64,000 nt of DNA, taken from positions 4,990,501 to 5,054,500 of the forward strand of contig CM050662.1 of assembly GCA_027574665.1 (NCBI GenBank). Direction: 5' to 3'. Shown here one piece after another: positions 1-13,700 of the stretch. Numbering within the stretch: the stretch's first letter is position 1; every line of letters starts with the position of its first letter. The notes under the pieces are model-generated. The model was not told where the DNA came from and searched no databases. It was given only the letters and a program-made list of their open reading frames with translations. The position numbers and the translations under genes were made by a program. This DNA comes from Rhynochetos jubatus (Eukaryota; Chordata; Aves; Eurypygiformes; Rhynochetidae).

Positions 1-1510
1 ACTGGTTTTCCTTTTTACAAATTAGGGTAGGTCAAGTACACAGTTATTTTTCTGATGATAGCTCTCTCCTCTTAGCACAATACCAATTAATAGGTATGAC
101 TTCCTTCCCTCCTTTATACCTTCACTGTTTAAAAATTTCAGTGCATTTGCTTTTGCAATTACTGAGGCAGACAACATCTTTTCTTTTAGAAAATAATTAT
201 TGCTGTAATAATCTGTAATTATGGTTTATAACAGCAATAATCCCAAAGAAATCAGTCATTACCATAGATCACAAGTAATCATTAACTACTGTTAATGACC
301 CATTTCTTGGGGATTATTGTTTTAGTAAACCATGACTGCATCACTATTGATACAGAGAGCAAGACAGTATAATAAAATGAGATCTTAATATTACATTAAC
401 TTATTTTGTAACATTAAAAGCCATTAAACATCTAAATTTAACTATGTATATCTAGGGGATAACAGTTATTGTTCAATATGAGCACAAATGTTTAGTTTGC
501 AGAAAAGAAACGCAGTATTTAAACTGCATCACGTGGTTTCTACTGTCTAACAGCCATCCCCAGAGCACTGACACTGGAAGACTCCAGCTGACTGCTTCCC
601 TTTAGCCCCCATGACTCGGGAATGGAATATAAATTCAGACTGCAGCTGGTCAATGAAATCAGGTATTTAATGAAAGTTCTCCCAAATAAAATTTGATAGG
701 TGCATGGAAGAAAGTGGAATTAATAAAAAAAAGTAGAAGGTCTTGTATAAATTAGTGAAAAAATGGCTCCTACATAGAAGAAAACCAGCATATGCAATTT
801 GTCAAGAGAAGAATAGCAAACTAAACCACAAACATTTAATAGCATGCAAATAAACAGCTGTATTATGCAGTAACCTGTCTCACCTTTTCAAAACAACACC
901 ATTTATCCATGTAAAGATGCAACAGCCATAAGATAACTATATTAGGAAAGAGCCAGTAGTTATAAAGACAATTTAAGTGAGACACAGAGAGGGTTGAAAT
1001 ACATATATGAAAAAAAAATATAAAAGCATTTATTATTTTTACAACTTATATTAAAATAAATACTTTCCTGGAAATTAAGTAATTCATGTTAACAGAGCTG
1101 TACAAAGTAAATTAAGGTTTCTAATGTTACATTACTTTTTTCACAGACAGACAAATGTAAACAGAACAAAAGTTAACATTTTCGTTTTCAAAAAACGTTC
1201 ATCACGTTGCAGCTGGTTCCCGTGAGGGTACCTGAGGCATTAAAACGTTGATTCTCAGAAACAGAAGTTTTGACAGCTATCATGCGAATATTCTAAAGAT
1301 GTAACAAGATGTTAAACACACCAACTGCCAACGTATCCTATTTAATACAAGGACAACTGGTGAAAATGTGGTGCAAGGTGGCTTGGATCATGAATTCCTG
1401 GTTTGAGAAAAGGTCTAGGTATATCCGCCATAAGACCACCACCCTTTCATATGCAAGTATATGGTTATCAGCACATAAAACACAGTCTACAAATTTAATT
1501 AAATACTAAC
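1..1510 (-). other. RANBP17 intron 12 (5' part)
   Basis: AT-rich intronic DNA downstream of exon 12. No exon is seen. It holds the 127-bp imperfect palindrome at 214-340, listed separately. Confidence 0.85.
214..340. repeat. Long imperfect palindrome, 48-bp arms
   Basis: Two arms of equal length (214-261 and 293-340) are reverse complements at 38 of 48 positions with no gap, around a 31-base spacer. Most mismatches are single and scattered. Shared stretches include TAATGAC, ATTTCTT, GGGATTATTG and TAAACCAT. It could be an old hairpin-type element (MITE- or Eulor-like) or a structured intronic sequence. No family was recognised. Confidence 0.7.
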
Positions 1511-1704
1511 CTTCCTGAACTGTGATTTCTAACGGATTCCTACTAGAAGAGTGCAATAGTTTTTGGTAGTTTTGTGCATTTTGGTCAAACAACTGCACAA
1601 GAAGTGTACAGCTCTTTTCGTATTCACACCTGCTAACTGTGCACAGTTGCTCCAGCTGTTGGAAAACTGTAGCTGTATCATCCAGTGGATCTTCTAAGCC
1701 ATCT
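1511..1704 (-). CDS. RANBP17: RANBP17 exon 12 (last one inside the window)
   Basis: 194 bp completing Arg425 and coding residues 426-489 ([16 protein letters not shown] to EITVQE) plus one base of Gly490. The acceptor is ATTCCAG and the donor is GTTAGT. The human protein continues GRLAWLVYLVG, which is not found in bases 1-1510, so exon 13 must lie beyond the left edge. Confidence 0.95.
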
Positions 1705-4700
1705 CTGGAATAGAGATAAAAAGTAACCACTTAGCCAATGTTGCTTAAAAGCTGATGCTGTTCTCCTATCCAGACCTTCAACCACTGCCACTGAACTGCT
1801 GAACTATAAAAGCCCTAGCAGCTGGTGCATACAACAGACAGACATAAGACTCATTTTATTTACACACACCCCCACACCATCCACATAAACACAGAACAAT
1901 ATTCTATTTGTGCCTTCCTCTTAATATATATTTTAAAAAAGCAAAGAAAAGAGGAGATGAGGTTGGCAGTATGAACACAGAAAGGTGAAGCCTGAAGAGC
2001 TAAGGTCCGCTGTGCCTGAATAGAGTATTAACAAGCAGCATCTTTCTCAGAGGGTGATGGGAGGAGAATAGAATACTTAGTAGAAATGGATTTTGCATAT
2101 TCATCAAAATAAGCACAAATCCATGATACCAAAGCCAACAAGCAAGCTTCAGTAAAATACCATGCAACTGCTTTACAAATCCTTATTTATTCTGCTGTAA
2201 ACAAGCTGTGACCCCATGGAATGCCTATAACAGAGACCAATAGCTCTTGTCAAAGTGTAGGTATACTCATTACACACATCACAATAAGAAAGGTTTATTC
2301 ATCAGAAGGTTGACCTTTTGTTGCAGAGGCAACAAACAATCCACAGACACAGATAATATCCAGATCTAAAAGCTAACAAAGCTAACAGTGCGAACACCCA
2401 AATTTTGAAAGATACACAGTGGCTGAAAATCCTAAAGGTCAAGATGGACTGAAACAGGCATGTTCTCAGGTATTTACAAATATCTGAAATAAAAGTTCTC
2501 CTAGTTTGTAGAAAAGTATCCTCTTGTAGACCCTTTGTAGAAGAATCATTAGTTCCTCATCCTTACACAAAGGGAGAATAGCTATCCTACCCTCAAAAAA
2601 GTGAGTTTTCTTCCATTGTTCCAAGCTACTTCTCTTTGTCTGAAGGACCAGCTGGATGGCTCCTGAATGGACGTTGATGTTATCGACTATACTGGTTTGT
2701 AAGAAAAACTGTAGTTCTAGAAAACAGGATTTGCTTGCAAAGATAGTCAATCTCCTTACAGCAAATGGAAGAAGTCCTAAAAAATCAGGTCCTAGGCATC
2801 CCATGTTTCTCAAGAATGATTGGGATGTTTGATATTAAAGTCTATATTTGATATTGCTGTCTACAGAAATGCCACAACTGAGGATCTTCATCACATAAGA
2901 GAGTAAGACAATACCACAGCAGTATACAAATCACTTAGGTTGTCCAGAGAAGCTGTGGATGCCCCATCCCGGACTGTCTTCAAGGCCAGGCTGGATGAGG
3001 CTTGGAGCAACCTCGTCTAATGGAGGGTGTCCCTGCCCATGGCAGGGGGTTGGAACTGGATGGTCTTTAAGGTCTCCCCTACAATTAGCAACAGATAGAT
3101 GCCAACAGCATTACCAAGACTGTCTTAAGAATGATATGGACCAGTAGAAGAGAATATCAGTACTTTCCTCTTCCTACCGGCTTTTTTCACAGACTGGAAA
3201 GTTTACTCCTCCACAGTGTAACAAGGACATCCAGAAAGACGTCTCATCAGTACGTCTCATCAAACAAAGAAAATGAATTTTCAGTGCTGATGGTGATGCT
3301 GATGAAGTCAACAGAACACTTCAATGAAGCTGGTCATGTCAGATGGTTTGACCCAGAAGCTCAGGCCTACAGAGGACTTCAAGTCCAGAAGCTGATATGG
3401 AATGTACCGCTCTCAGTAGAGAAGAAAGGTGAAAGATGAAGGTTCAACCCTGAGATTCCATTACAGAAAAGCTGAACAGAGAAGATAACTTAAAATGCCA
3501 AAAGAAGTGTAGGCTGGTTGAGAGAAGGCGCAGGAAAACTGAGTGCACCTGCAATCAGCTGCTTGTCCTTCCCTGTCCTACCAGTGGAACACTGAAAGCT
3601 CCACTAGATACTACTAACTCTTGTTCCTGAGACAATGATAAAGAAGTTCATGATTCAGAACCATTAGGAAGTCAGCCTTTAACATACCAGTGGTCATAAG
3701 GCAAATCACACCAAGTATAACTTAGTCACGAAACAGCAAGAAGACACATTACATAATTTGCAGACGTGATATTTTGGTGACACTGAGACAAAAGGACAGC
3801 AATTGTGTAGGTGAATGCACTTCCTCGCACAAACCGAACAAATGACATTATCTCAGTAATGCACAATTGAAAAGGAAAAGCAGATGTGGCTTGTTCGCAG
3901 TCCTATAATCTGACAGGAGATCCTACCCGCAGGAATTTATAAAATCCCATGGAGAACACTAAATCCTTCTAGAAATACAAACACTTCTACATAGTTGCCG
4001 TATTATAGTGTGGGCTATACAGTTATTTACGTAAACTATTAAAAGAAGATTTGAAGAAAGAAACTTTAAATTGGCCAATTTCAATCTTGCCACCCTCTAG
4101 CTTGTTCTATTCAGTCTCACCCTTCCTTGTACTTCCTTGTTGATTCTGCTTTCCCCCATTCTTCCACCCTCCAGAGTCCTAGGAAGTGACTCATCACGAA
4201 AACACGTCCCATCTGAACAACAGTTACTTTAGATGGTCTTAAAAAATAGGGGAAGGGGGAGGGAGAGGAAGAAGGGGGAGACAATAGGTTTTTTCCAAAG
4301 CACAAAGGCCCCAGGGAGGAAAAACAATTAGAATTTACATTTGATTTTGGCCTGGATTTAATAAACAAAAGGAGTAAAGCCATATCAGCCAATTAAGACA
4401 ATCTAAAGAAATTGCCGTGGTAATCAAAACCAGTGTACTCAGATTTTAAACATAACCAAAATACAATTTGCCAACAAATCAGAAAATGGAACATTCCATA
4501 TTACAGTTGTAAAGTTGCAATTACAAGTTTACCTTATTACGACAGGAACACATTCCAGTCTGGAAGTAATATAAGCTTTTGTTATCTCCGGGGCATACGT
4601 GTCTAAGAGGTGGGGTTCTGCCGTTTTCACAAAAGGTACAGATGCTACCATTCTTTGCCACAGCGTTAGCAAATAATGAACACTATTTGGAGTGAACTCC

Positions 4701-7700
4701 CAGTGCTGTAAGAAAACAAACATACTTTTGTTAAAGCATCCCAGTGTGAAATTTTAGTACGGAAACATGATGCTTTTATTTTAAGCAGTCTTATTCATTC
4801 AAGTGACTACTGAAGGACCCAGTCAGAACTGAGACATACCATGGCACGCATTACAGAGCAGGTCCAGAATTACTTACAGGCACTCTCACCTCCTTCAAGT
4901 GAAATCCGCAGTTCAAAACTTAGAGTTAGGCCTACATTCTTACACAGTGCATGGTGAGATTTAAGTGCTATAAAAGGGCCATTCAAATATCCTAAAGGTT
5001 GAGCAGGAAACTGTATAGAGCCACCGAACAGGAATTGAACAGAAATGCATTGCAACTTTCTTTTCTCTTCCAAGCTTATGGAGCTGCCATTGGCAACTCA
5101 GCAACTCAAAGGTAAAAAGCTTCTGGCAAAGGTCACTATCTTCAGCTGTTATTCTGAAGACCAGAGAAAGACTCCGGAGGAAAAGCTAAAATAACAGATT
5201 GTAGTATTACTCAGTGTGCACACCTTTATCTTGGTGTGTTTCAAAAATAAATGCATAAAATATTTAACACTCTGAGAATCTTGATCCTGTGATATGTGTC
5301 CTTCTCATACAGATGTGGTCCCCCAAAAATTTAGACATTATTCCACGTAGTTTCTGAATCCAGCTCAGATGGGAACTTTGCACCCAGCAGCTCTGTACAT
5401 ATATATATATATGCACAAAAGCAAAACTCAGGAACCTAGTCAGTGGAGGCACTTCCAACTTTACATGAGAGCACAGCTGTAAGTGTTTTATGGATGGATA
5501 AAGGGTTTAGTTGCTGGATTATTTTTTTTTTTGAGGATGAGGACTGAAACTGGAGGATTAATATCCATCTAACTCCTACTTCAAATTGTCATTTTCTTTA
5601 AATCTTTTCCCTTTACAAAACTTCATAGGAAGAGTGGAAACCAGTTCTAGATAATTTAGAAATCTGAGTTACATCACTGACAAGAAATATTTATATGTGA
5701 AGACAAACCTCACCATCTCCTCAAAAAACACCAGCACAGAGAACCAGGATCAGTCCTGTTTGTCATTCAAGAGCTGAAGAAAAGAGAACACTTCTGTACA
5801 TATTCTTACCTGTAGGCTAGTAATAGTAAAATTTGCTATAAGTTGGATGACTTCTGGGTATTCCTTCACCATTACTAGCTCTCCTAGTTGATAGTTTGTC
5901 TTCAGCCGAGCCAAAAATCGACAGAATTCATGGTAATTACCCGGATCAGATAAACCCTAAATTTGAAGAAGCAAATTTTTAACAGTTAACATCTTAATGT
6001 AATAGAAATTTTATGAGCACTATTGCTAATTGGGTGACAAATTTATTTGCACAGTGCTTTTGCCTTATTTTGAACAGAAAATCAAAGCAAACAGGTGTCT
6101 GGCTGAAAGTGCTTTTGACAGATGCAGTAAATTAATGAAGATTGTAACTGGGAAAAAAAATCCACAGCTGTTTTAGCATTTCAAATAAATGAAGTGTAAA
6201 ATAAAAAGATACCTGTGGATTTTCAAGTATTCGTTTCACTCCTTTGATCAGATTACCAAGATATTTGGCACGTTCTGGATTGCTAAATAAAGATCTCCTC
6301 GCAGAAGCAAACTGAACTAAACAAGAAAGTGCCTGAAGAATAAAAAAAAATACTGTAAGATTAAACTTTCAGAATAATAATCTCAATGTTTGGAGGAATC
6401 TAACTTACTGCTGTACATTCTGTGGCTGAAGATTTTTTTTGCAGCAATGTCTATAGGATCACTGAACACAATTATGGCTCAGTTTTAAAATTCCCTTTTA
6501 CAACAGCTTCTGACTTGATCAAAATAATTAGGTGGATGTTTTCTACATGGCTGAGTAGTGTTGAATTAGGTGAGGAAGGATTTGAATGCTTTCAGATTCA
6601 GAAATGAAAACGGGCTGAAGTTCAAAGGAAAGACATCGTAACCGGGCATTGAGCCAGGGGACTCATGATATGCTACTGCACAAAATAAACCAGAGTCTTT
6701 TGGACAAAGTATAGATGTAAAAATGCTATTTTCCATAACTATGTGAATGTAAATCACTACGTATCACTTACTAACTGAGACAGCATTGGTGGAAGGGAAT
6801 GATACAAATCAAAAAACAGGTCCAAGGTTTCCGGCTCCAGGAAGACTACGGAAAAAGATAAATTGGTTTTACCACTCTGGGCATGTAATAATAACCTATC
6901 TTGATTTTAATAGAAAAATCTTCTCTTTAACAAAAACAGTAGTTGCAAATAAACTATGAATAAATGCATTAATTAGTTCATTGTAGAATATTAAAGAAAG
7001 CATTATTCTCTTTTTATCACATTTAATCTATTCTATAGCCCATAAAGAATACTTCCCTTAAACTGCAGATGAGGCAATACTTTGACAGTTGCTTACAGAA
7101 CACTGTACCGCAACAGATGCAAGTAAACTGATTTCTTCAGGTTATTACACTAACACAAGAAAGGTTCCAGATACTAAAGATTAGTTCAGTCTGGTTTTAA
7201 ACAAATGCAAGCTTGTAACAAAAGTTCCACTGAACATCCTGAAGTCTACAGACTGATAAACAGAAAAACTTTAAACACCGAGTTACCAACTCATTGTGGA
7301 ACCACATCAAATGAACTATAACATTAACCTATTTTATGAAGAGGTAACAACAACGTAGAAAAAGTTTACCAATAATTCCTAGTTAAGTATTCCCAGAAGT
7401 TAAGTAACATTTCAAAATTGTGCCATTTACAAGCATTGTTTTATATGAAGACCTGTGTAAAATAGAGCATCATCTGATAAAGGCTAATTTCCAAAAGCAT
7501 TCCCAGCATTTTTGACTAAAGGGATATCCTTCCATGGACAATTTAAAAGTATTTAAACTAAAATCTTGGGAAAACCTATCCCCTTCTCCTCCCTAGGGTG
7601 TCTTGGGAAATTACTGTCACTTGCCCAAATTCAGCCTTTTGTCAGTATTCCCCTGCTCGCCATGCATTATGACTCTTCATCTTCACACTGCAATTACAGG

Positions 7701-10700
7701 CTACTGTACCTTAACGGAGAAGGAACGGAGTTATGCATGGAAACTGATGAAGAACAGTGTTGTTGAAATAAGGAGGAATATCAAACACTAGTGTCATGCT
7801 ATACAGGTCAGCCAGATTGAAACCTCCCGTCTTGGCTACGGGAAACTGCTATAGCTGCTTTAGTAGATGTAACAGATTTCCAATCAAGCTCATTTCTTTT
7901 GCCAAGAAGCAGGATAAATTAGCCTACAAGGAGCTCCATGCTGCTAGTGCTAAACTGCGTCCATTACCCAAGGTAGTTCCATTAAAGCCAGCTTGGACGT
8001 ATTTATACTAGACTGCCATCTGCCCTGTATAAGCCCAGAGTCTAATGACCAAGAATCAACCCTTCTGCTGCCTTCAATAACAAACCCGCATACTCGAGAG
8101 AACACACGTGCTAAAAAATTTCACAACAGTTTTCTCATCAGGAAGAAGACGAGAAAATAGACATGCTACAAACGCTGTACCTCTTCAAGGTGTTCATATG
8201 CCAGGAATGAGAATAGTATTCAGTGTCTAATTAGAATAATTAGGTTTACTGTGCATACCTACATCATAGACTAGATTTATTATTTCTGCCTGTAAAAAAT
8301 AACAACAGGAAAACTGTGAGAGAAATAGCAGATGTTTACCAATAACTCACCAGCAAAAAACTACTCCACATTAAAAATTATTTTAGATTTTCAAATACTG
8401 TGACAAAAGAAGTCATGCAATCCACTGGGGATAGACTTGAGAGAAATAATAATTATGATCTTTTCTTACTTGCTCTCCAGGTTGTTGGAATCTGCACAGT
8501 GCATAGGTCATCTGCAGATTCATCAGCTGAATTTCCAATGAAATCAAAATTAAGACAGTTTAGTACAAGCTTCAGAAGCTGCACTGCCAGACTCTGTTGC
8601 TGTTGGTCCTGAAGGGATAAAGGTTTTGCCAAGAGCTACAGAGAAAAGAAATCTTGTTAGGTCACCTCCACAGAACATGCTTTAAAAACAATTTTGAAAA
8701 GGAAAATGTTTAGATATAAAACTGCAAATTTCAGAGTACGAGAACACAAACTAAGAGAAAAATAAACCCTTCGACAATATACAGTCTTTTCTTAAAGGGA
8801 AGGGGAAAAACATCCTTGTTACCACCTCAGGGACATCTTCCATGTCAAGCTAAAGCTCCCAGAATTATAAATAATTTTTAAAAGCCTGGTGAAATAATCC
8901 TTTTGCATAAAATATTAACAGGTAAAACTCAGCATGTCACTGATACTGTCTGTTAAAACAGTGATAACATTCACTGCAAAAAATTAACTCTAAGGTTTCA
9001 TGTTTTTCAGTTACTCCAGCCCAGCGTGGAGTATATGTCACATATATGGTATGGATTTAAAAAAAAATCTCAAAATTCAGTTATTTTTCAGCTTGATGCC
9101 CAGGTTGCTCAACAGTGGGAGTTTACAGTACGCATCCTCAGAGACTGTTCCTTTGGTAAGTCTAGAAAAACCTGGCATTAAAATGCAATGAAATCGACAG
9201 TCTGTAATCTGAATGTAGGTGCTTCCAACACCTGTACAAATATAGCTGTCGGTGGCTCTACTGCTTTATAACCCCTGTAGTGTCAGAATATAAAGGTACT
9301 TCGTAACTAAAACAAGCTGTTGGGATTTGGAAATCTAGGCTGAACATACTGTGCGTAAGAACACAGTTTTATTGATGCCCTTCTGTAATGACAATAATTT
9401 AAATGACATTTTATCTTAAAGAAATTACTACCTCAAGATTACACATGCAATATAAAGGCATTGGAAACAAACCTCAAGTTCATTAGTCATTCGTGCAGTT
9501 CGCAAACATCAAAAAGAAAATTGACATAATTTTGTCTAGAAAAACAATACAATAAATGCAAATGCAACAGCTTTATCTAGTTCATCTGCTCCTTATTTAG
9601 ATTCAAAGTCACATCCCTCAAGTTTATTAACAAGTTTTTAGATTCAGATGGTAGGAATTAAAATCAACTGTGTGTCATTAGATGCCTCATTAACTTGATA
9701 ACTGTTGCACCACATTAGAATTGACACTAAACTAGGAGTTCAGCTTTGAAATTAACATTGAATTTCTGTACCTCTTGTACGAACATAACCCATTTTGTGA
9801 CCCATCCTCTCTGTAAGCATTAAACCCCTGGAATTACTTTAGTGATTCCACATGTTAGTTGAGTCTATTTTTCAGTGTATTATTGACACTGAAATATTTC
9901 TAAAACCAAATTCCTAAAGATGGCATTATAAAGATGCTCATTATAATTTTCTTATATTTATTACTGGAAAACTGTGTGATGTCACTCAGACAAACCTTTC
10001 GACATACAAGACCAAAAGAACACCTGCAGGCTAGCTGCATTTGAAGAAAGCTGGAAGTGGTTACTGCAGGACACAGGCTCTCACAAATACATTTATTGTT
10101 TAGAAGTGTAATGGGGTTTACTATATCCAAGAATATTCTTCCAAAAATAATTAATTCTTCTTTTACATTACACGACTTCTCCATTAACATGCAATCCAAC
10201 ACTGATTCAAAACATCCTGTGTACATCAGCACCTCCTTAGAGGTGAGGGCTTACACATTACTTAATTGCTCTATATATTAAAAAAATATACTTCCTGTCA
10301 CCTGAGCACTGGTATCTGACCACATGTGCCCTTTAAACTTCATGCAAATGTGAAGCACAACAAGCTAGTCAGTCTAAAACATACTGCGAAAGAAATTTAA
10401 ACTAACACAGTATCTCATTTTGTACAGCAGTACCTCAATCACCTTTCTCAACCTCGAGAATTCTACCTTTAGCCAAAAAGTAATTGCTACTCTAATCTAC
10501 TGAGCCACGGCGATGGCAGATGTTTAAATTCTTAGCTTTAACATCAGTGTCCAAATTTCAACACCTAATTCCTTTGGTTTTTGAAAAACTGAATAAACCG
10601 GTACTCCCAAATAAGTACAGAATTCACCGACTCAGAAAATATTAAGGACTCAAGCTGGCACAATTATGATGTTAACAATTTAGTTTCAATTATAAAAAGC

Positions 10701-13700
10701 CTCACCTCCTTCAAAAGAGAGCACGCAAGCATGAGTATGTCCTTTAGAGAGGTGTCACGGAATGAGGTAGCTATTTTACGATGTTTTGCTGAAGGTCTTG
10801 AATAATCAACCTACAAAAAGTTAGGACATAATAAACAATGCTCCCTTCTTTGCTAAAACTAGATGATAGGTGTATTTGGCACATTAATTATTTGACACTA
10901 GAAATTAAAATTATGGTCCAGCACTAAATATAGATCTTGACAGCTTCCTGATGCACCTCATTTTTTCCCTTCAAGGATGTCTCTCTGGATGGAGAGGTCT
11001 GAGGCACTGCCTCAGGTTAAAACGTAGGCAAAAGAAAATCATTAGCAGAAATACAGCTGAAAAAGTTGATCATTGACTTTGTTTTACTAGTTCGAGGGAC
11101 TGCAATGAGAGAAACTTTACCCTCCATCAGACATGGTATGTATCTGGCACAGGTAGAGTCCCTGCACTTAGTATTTCTTGTCCCTCTCTATATTTTGGCG
11201 GGAGAAGGAAGGTGTGTTAATCCCTTCATGTCTAAAAAATGTTTTTCTGACCATTTTTATGAAGGGCAGAAATATTCCACACACTGCTTTATCAGCAATA
11301 CACACATCCCTTGCAGAAGAAAAAAAAAAAACCCAAACCAAAACATGCTTACTATATTCATTTCCTGAGTCAGTTCTGAGAGAATCATTACTCCTATTAT
11401 ATAATGGTCCACAGTGCCCTGCAGGAAAAAACCAAAAAGATAGGATTGCTCAAACATCACAGCTTGTACTTAGTGTTTTCTAACATTTGTAGAATCAAGA
11501 GGAATTTTAGGCTGAGATACCCTGTGGATATGTCAAATTCTATCAACATTAGTAGAACTAGACCTTCAAACTCCCTACTTAGCTCTGAAAAAAACCCTCA
11601 TCATAAATTTTAAGAAATGTATGATAACATAAACCCCTCTGAAAACAGATGTTAAGTAACGGCAACTTAGAAATTCACTATTACACATTTCTCCAGTGTT
11701 TGTTCAGTATTGTAGAACTGGTAAGGCAAGCTACATGAAATTTAAACCATTAAAAACCAATTAAGTCATGCAGGGATGAAAAAGATCAGAGGGTGCTCGC
11801 GGGGGCAGGGAAGTTTCGAAATGCTGCCTATTAAAACCGCCCAATTCTCTTCCCTCCGCAGTAGCATTGGATTGAACAGAATGTTATACCCCATCTCTGG
11901 AACTTGTGTCTGAAAAGTGAGGCAGTAGGTGTCAAATATTTGCATCTGAGCGTGCGATCAAATCACCAGTATTTCAGTTCCTTGGAATGTTTTGAAATTC
12001 AAATACAATGCAGAATTTTGCATTTAATTAATAAAATTTGGCTGTCTTCACTGAGCTCCTACAAAGCATTTATAGAAAAATTAAAACTGCTTTCTAAAAA
12101 CGATTAAAATCAACTTCAATTAGGCCTTGCCACTGAGTCAGGGAGAAGATCTCTGTGTTTGCTTTCACAGCTACAGTTCGCAGCCTCAGCTGCCCTGGCG
12201 TCCAAAAAGCAATGTCATCCTTGTCAAATTTGCTTATATTTCTCACAACCACACAACTCTGAAGATCACCCGAAGTTCAACTAAGGAAGATCTGGCTACT
12301 TACCAAAGGGACTAACTTTCCACACTCATGTAGTTTGCATTATCACTTGCACCAATGCAAATCAAAAGTGAAAATTTCAGAGAACTCTCAGGCAAAATTT
12401 ATATTGTCGCCATGCCTGCATTCAGTAAGATCAAACACCTTGTACTGCAATTCGAACACAACCTTCTTTTACACTGCAAATTCTTGAAATAGTCTATATG
12501 AATGTTCCTCAGATCACACATATCTGCAAGAATGGAAAATGCAACCTCCCCTTTCTCGCAGGTGCGAAGAGCTGTGTGGTGAATGAGAGCTGGGAACAGA
12601 ACTGCAGACCTAGCTGCCGTATTAAATCACACGCAAATTCACACTGGCTGAACTTCAATCTGGAATGCTAATGCCTACGTATTTGGAACTATCATATGCT
12701 AATTATTAGCACATATTAGCATTGTTTGGGGATTATTTTTTCCATTTTTATCTAAAATCTAATTTACTAGTAGATCTATGGCTTAATTTTCTTTTCTACA
12801 GGAATTCTTAATTTAACTAAAGAAATCTCTTAAGAAGCTAAAATTTGTATTTAAATCTCTGTTTTTAATGAGCTACACACTGAAGAGTCACACTGCAATC
12901 ATTTTAATAATAAATGCAAAATCCAATTACAGTACATTCATAAAAATAACTGCAAAATAGTGGAGAAGTATACTCGAGTTTGTTTTTAATAAACAGAATA
13001 TTGCAACTTATCTTTTATTAGACATTCCCAATGAAACTCAAAAAGTACATTAACTTGAACAGTATTATAAACAAAGTAAGACTGAAAAACAAATGAGAAA
13101 CTCATTGGCAAGAAACAAACTGTTAACTTCATATTTTTCTTGTTGAGTTGCCAGGATCACCAATGCATACACAGACAATTTTGGAAGGAAATCTACAAAT
13201 AGCTTAAATTTTCTGATTATTTTTTCCTCAAGATAAGTACTAGGCTTTATGTTCACAGACGCTTAGAAAGAATAATCTGTACTAACTTTCTAAGAAGACT
13301 AGCCATCTCCCAGAAAACTTTTTAAGAACTTTTTTATGCGTGTTAAACGTATGAAATAACCAAGTCTGTCTAATAGCCCATGACATCCAATCACTTTCTC
13401 CAAGTTTACTTCACAGAAGATGCTGTATATCCTATATCTCTAGCCACTGTGTCAGACAGTACTTACTCTAGATCTGATATGCTAATTTGCATAGGGAAGA
13501 GGCCACAGTGAATGGCTACACGCTGACATTAGGAGAAATTATTTCCAGTTTTCAAATACTATGTACCAAGATCACCTCTCTATCCTGTAATGCATCTTCC
13601 ATGTAACAGTGACCAATGCAGTAGGGGAACAGGAAATAATGTGGAAGGAAATGTAAAACAAGAACATTCCTGCCTCATCCACTTACTGGAGAGGGAAGCT

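Larger units (their letters stand above)
1705..4532 (-). other. RANBP17 intron 11
   Basis: 2.8 kb intron. It contains the CR1 fragment at 2937-3080 and a purine/G-rich tract at 4248-4281. Nothing else was recognised. Confidence 0.85.

Noticed and set aside
8466-8474. GC-AG type donor (GCAAGT) at the end of RANBP17 exon 7
   Set aside because: The GTAAGA donor four bases later gives the correct reading frame into exon 8 and restores the Ile-Phe-Leu-Glu-Pro match; the GC donor would shift it.
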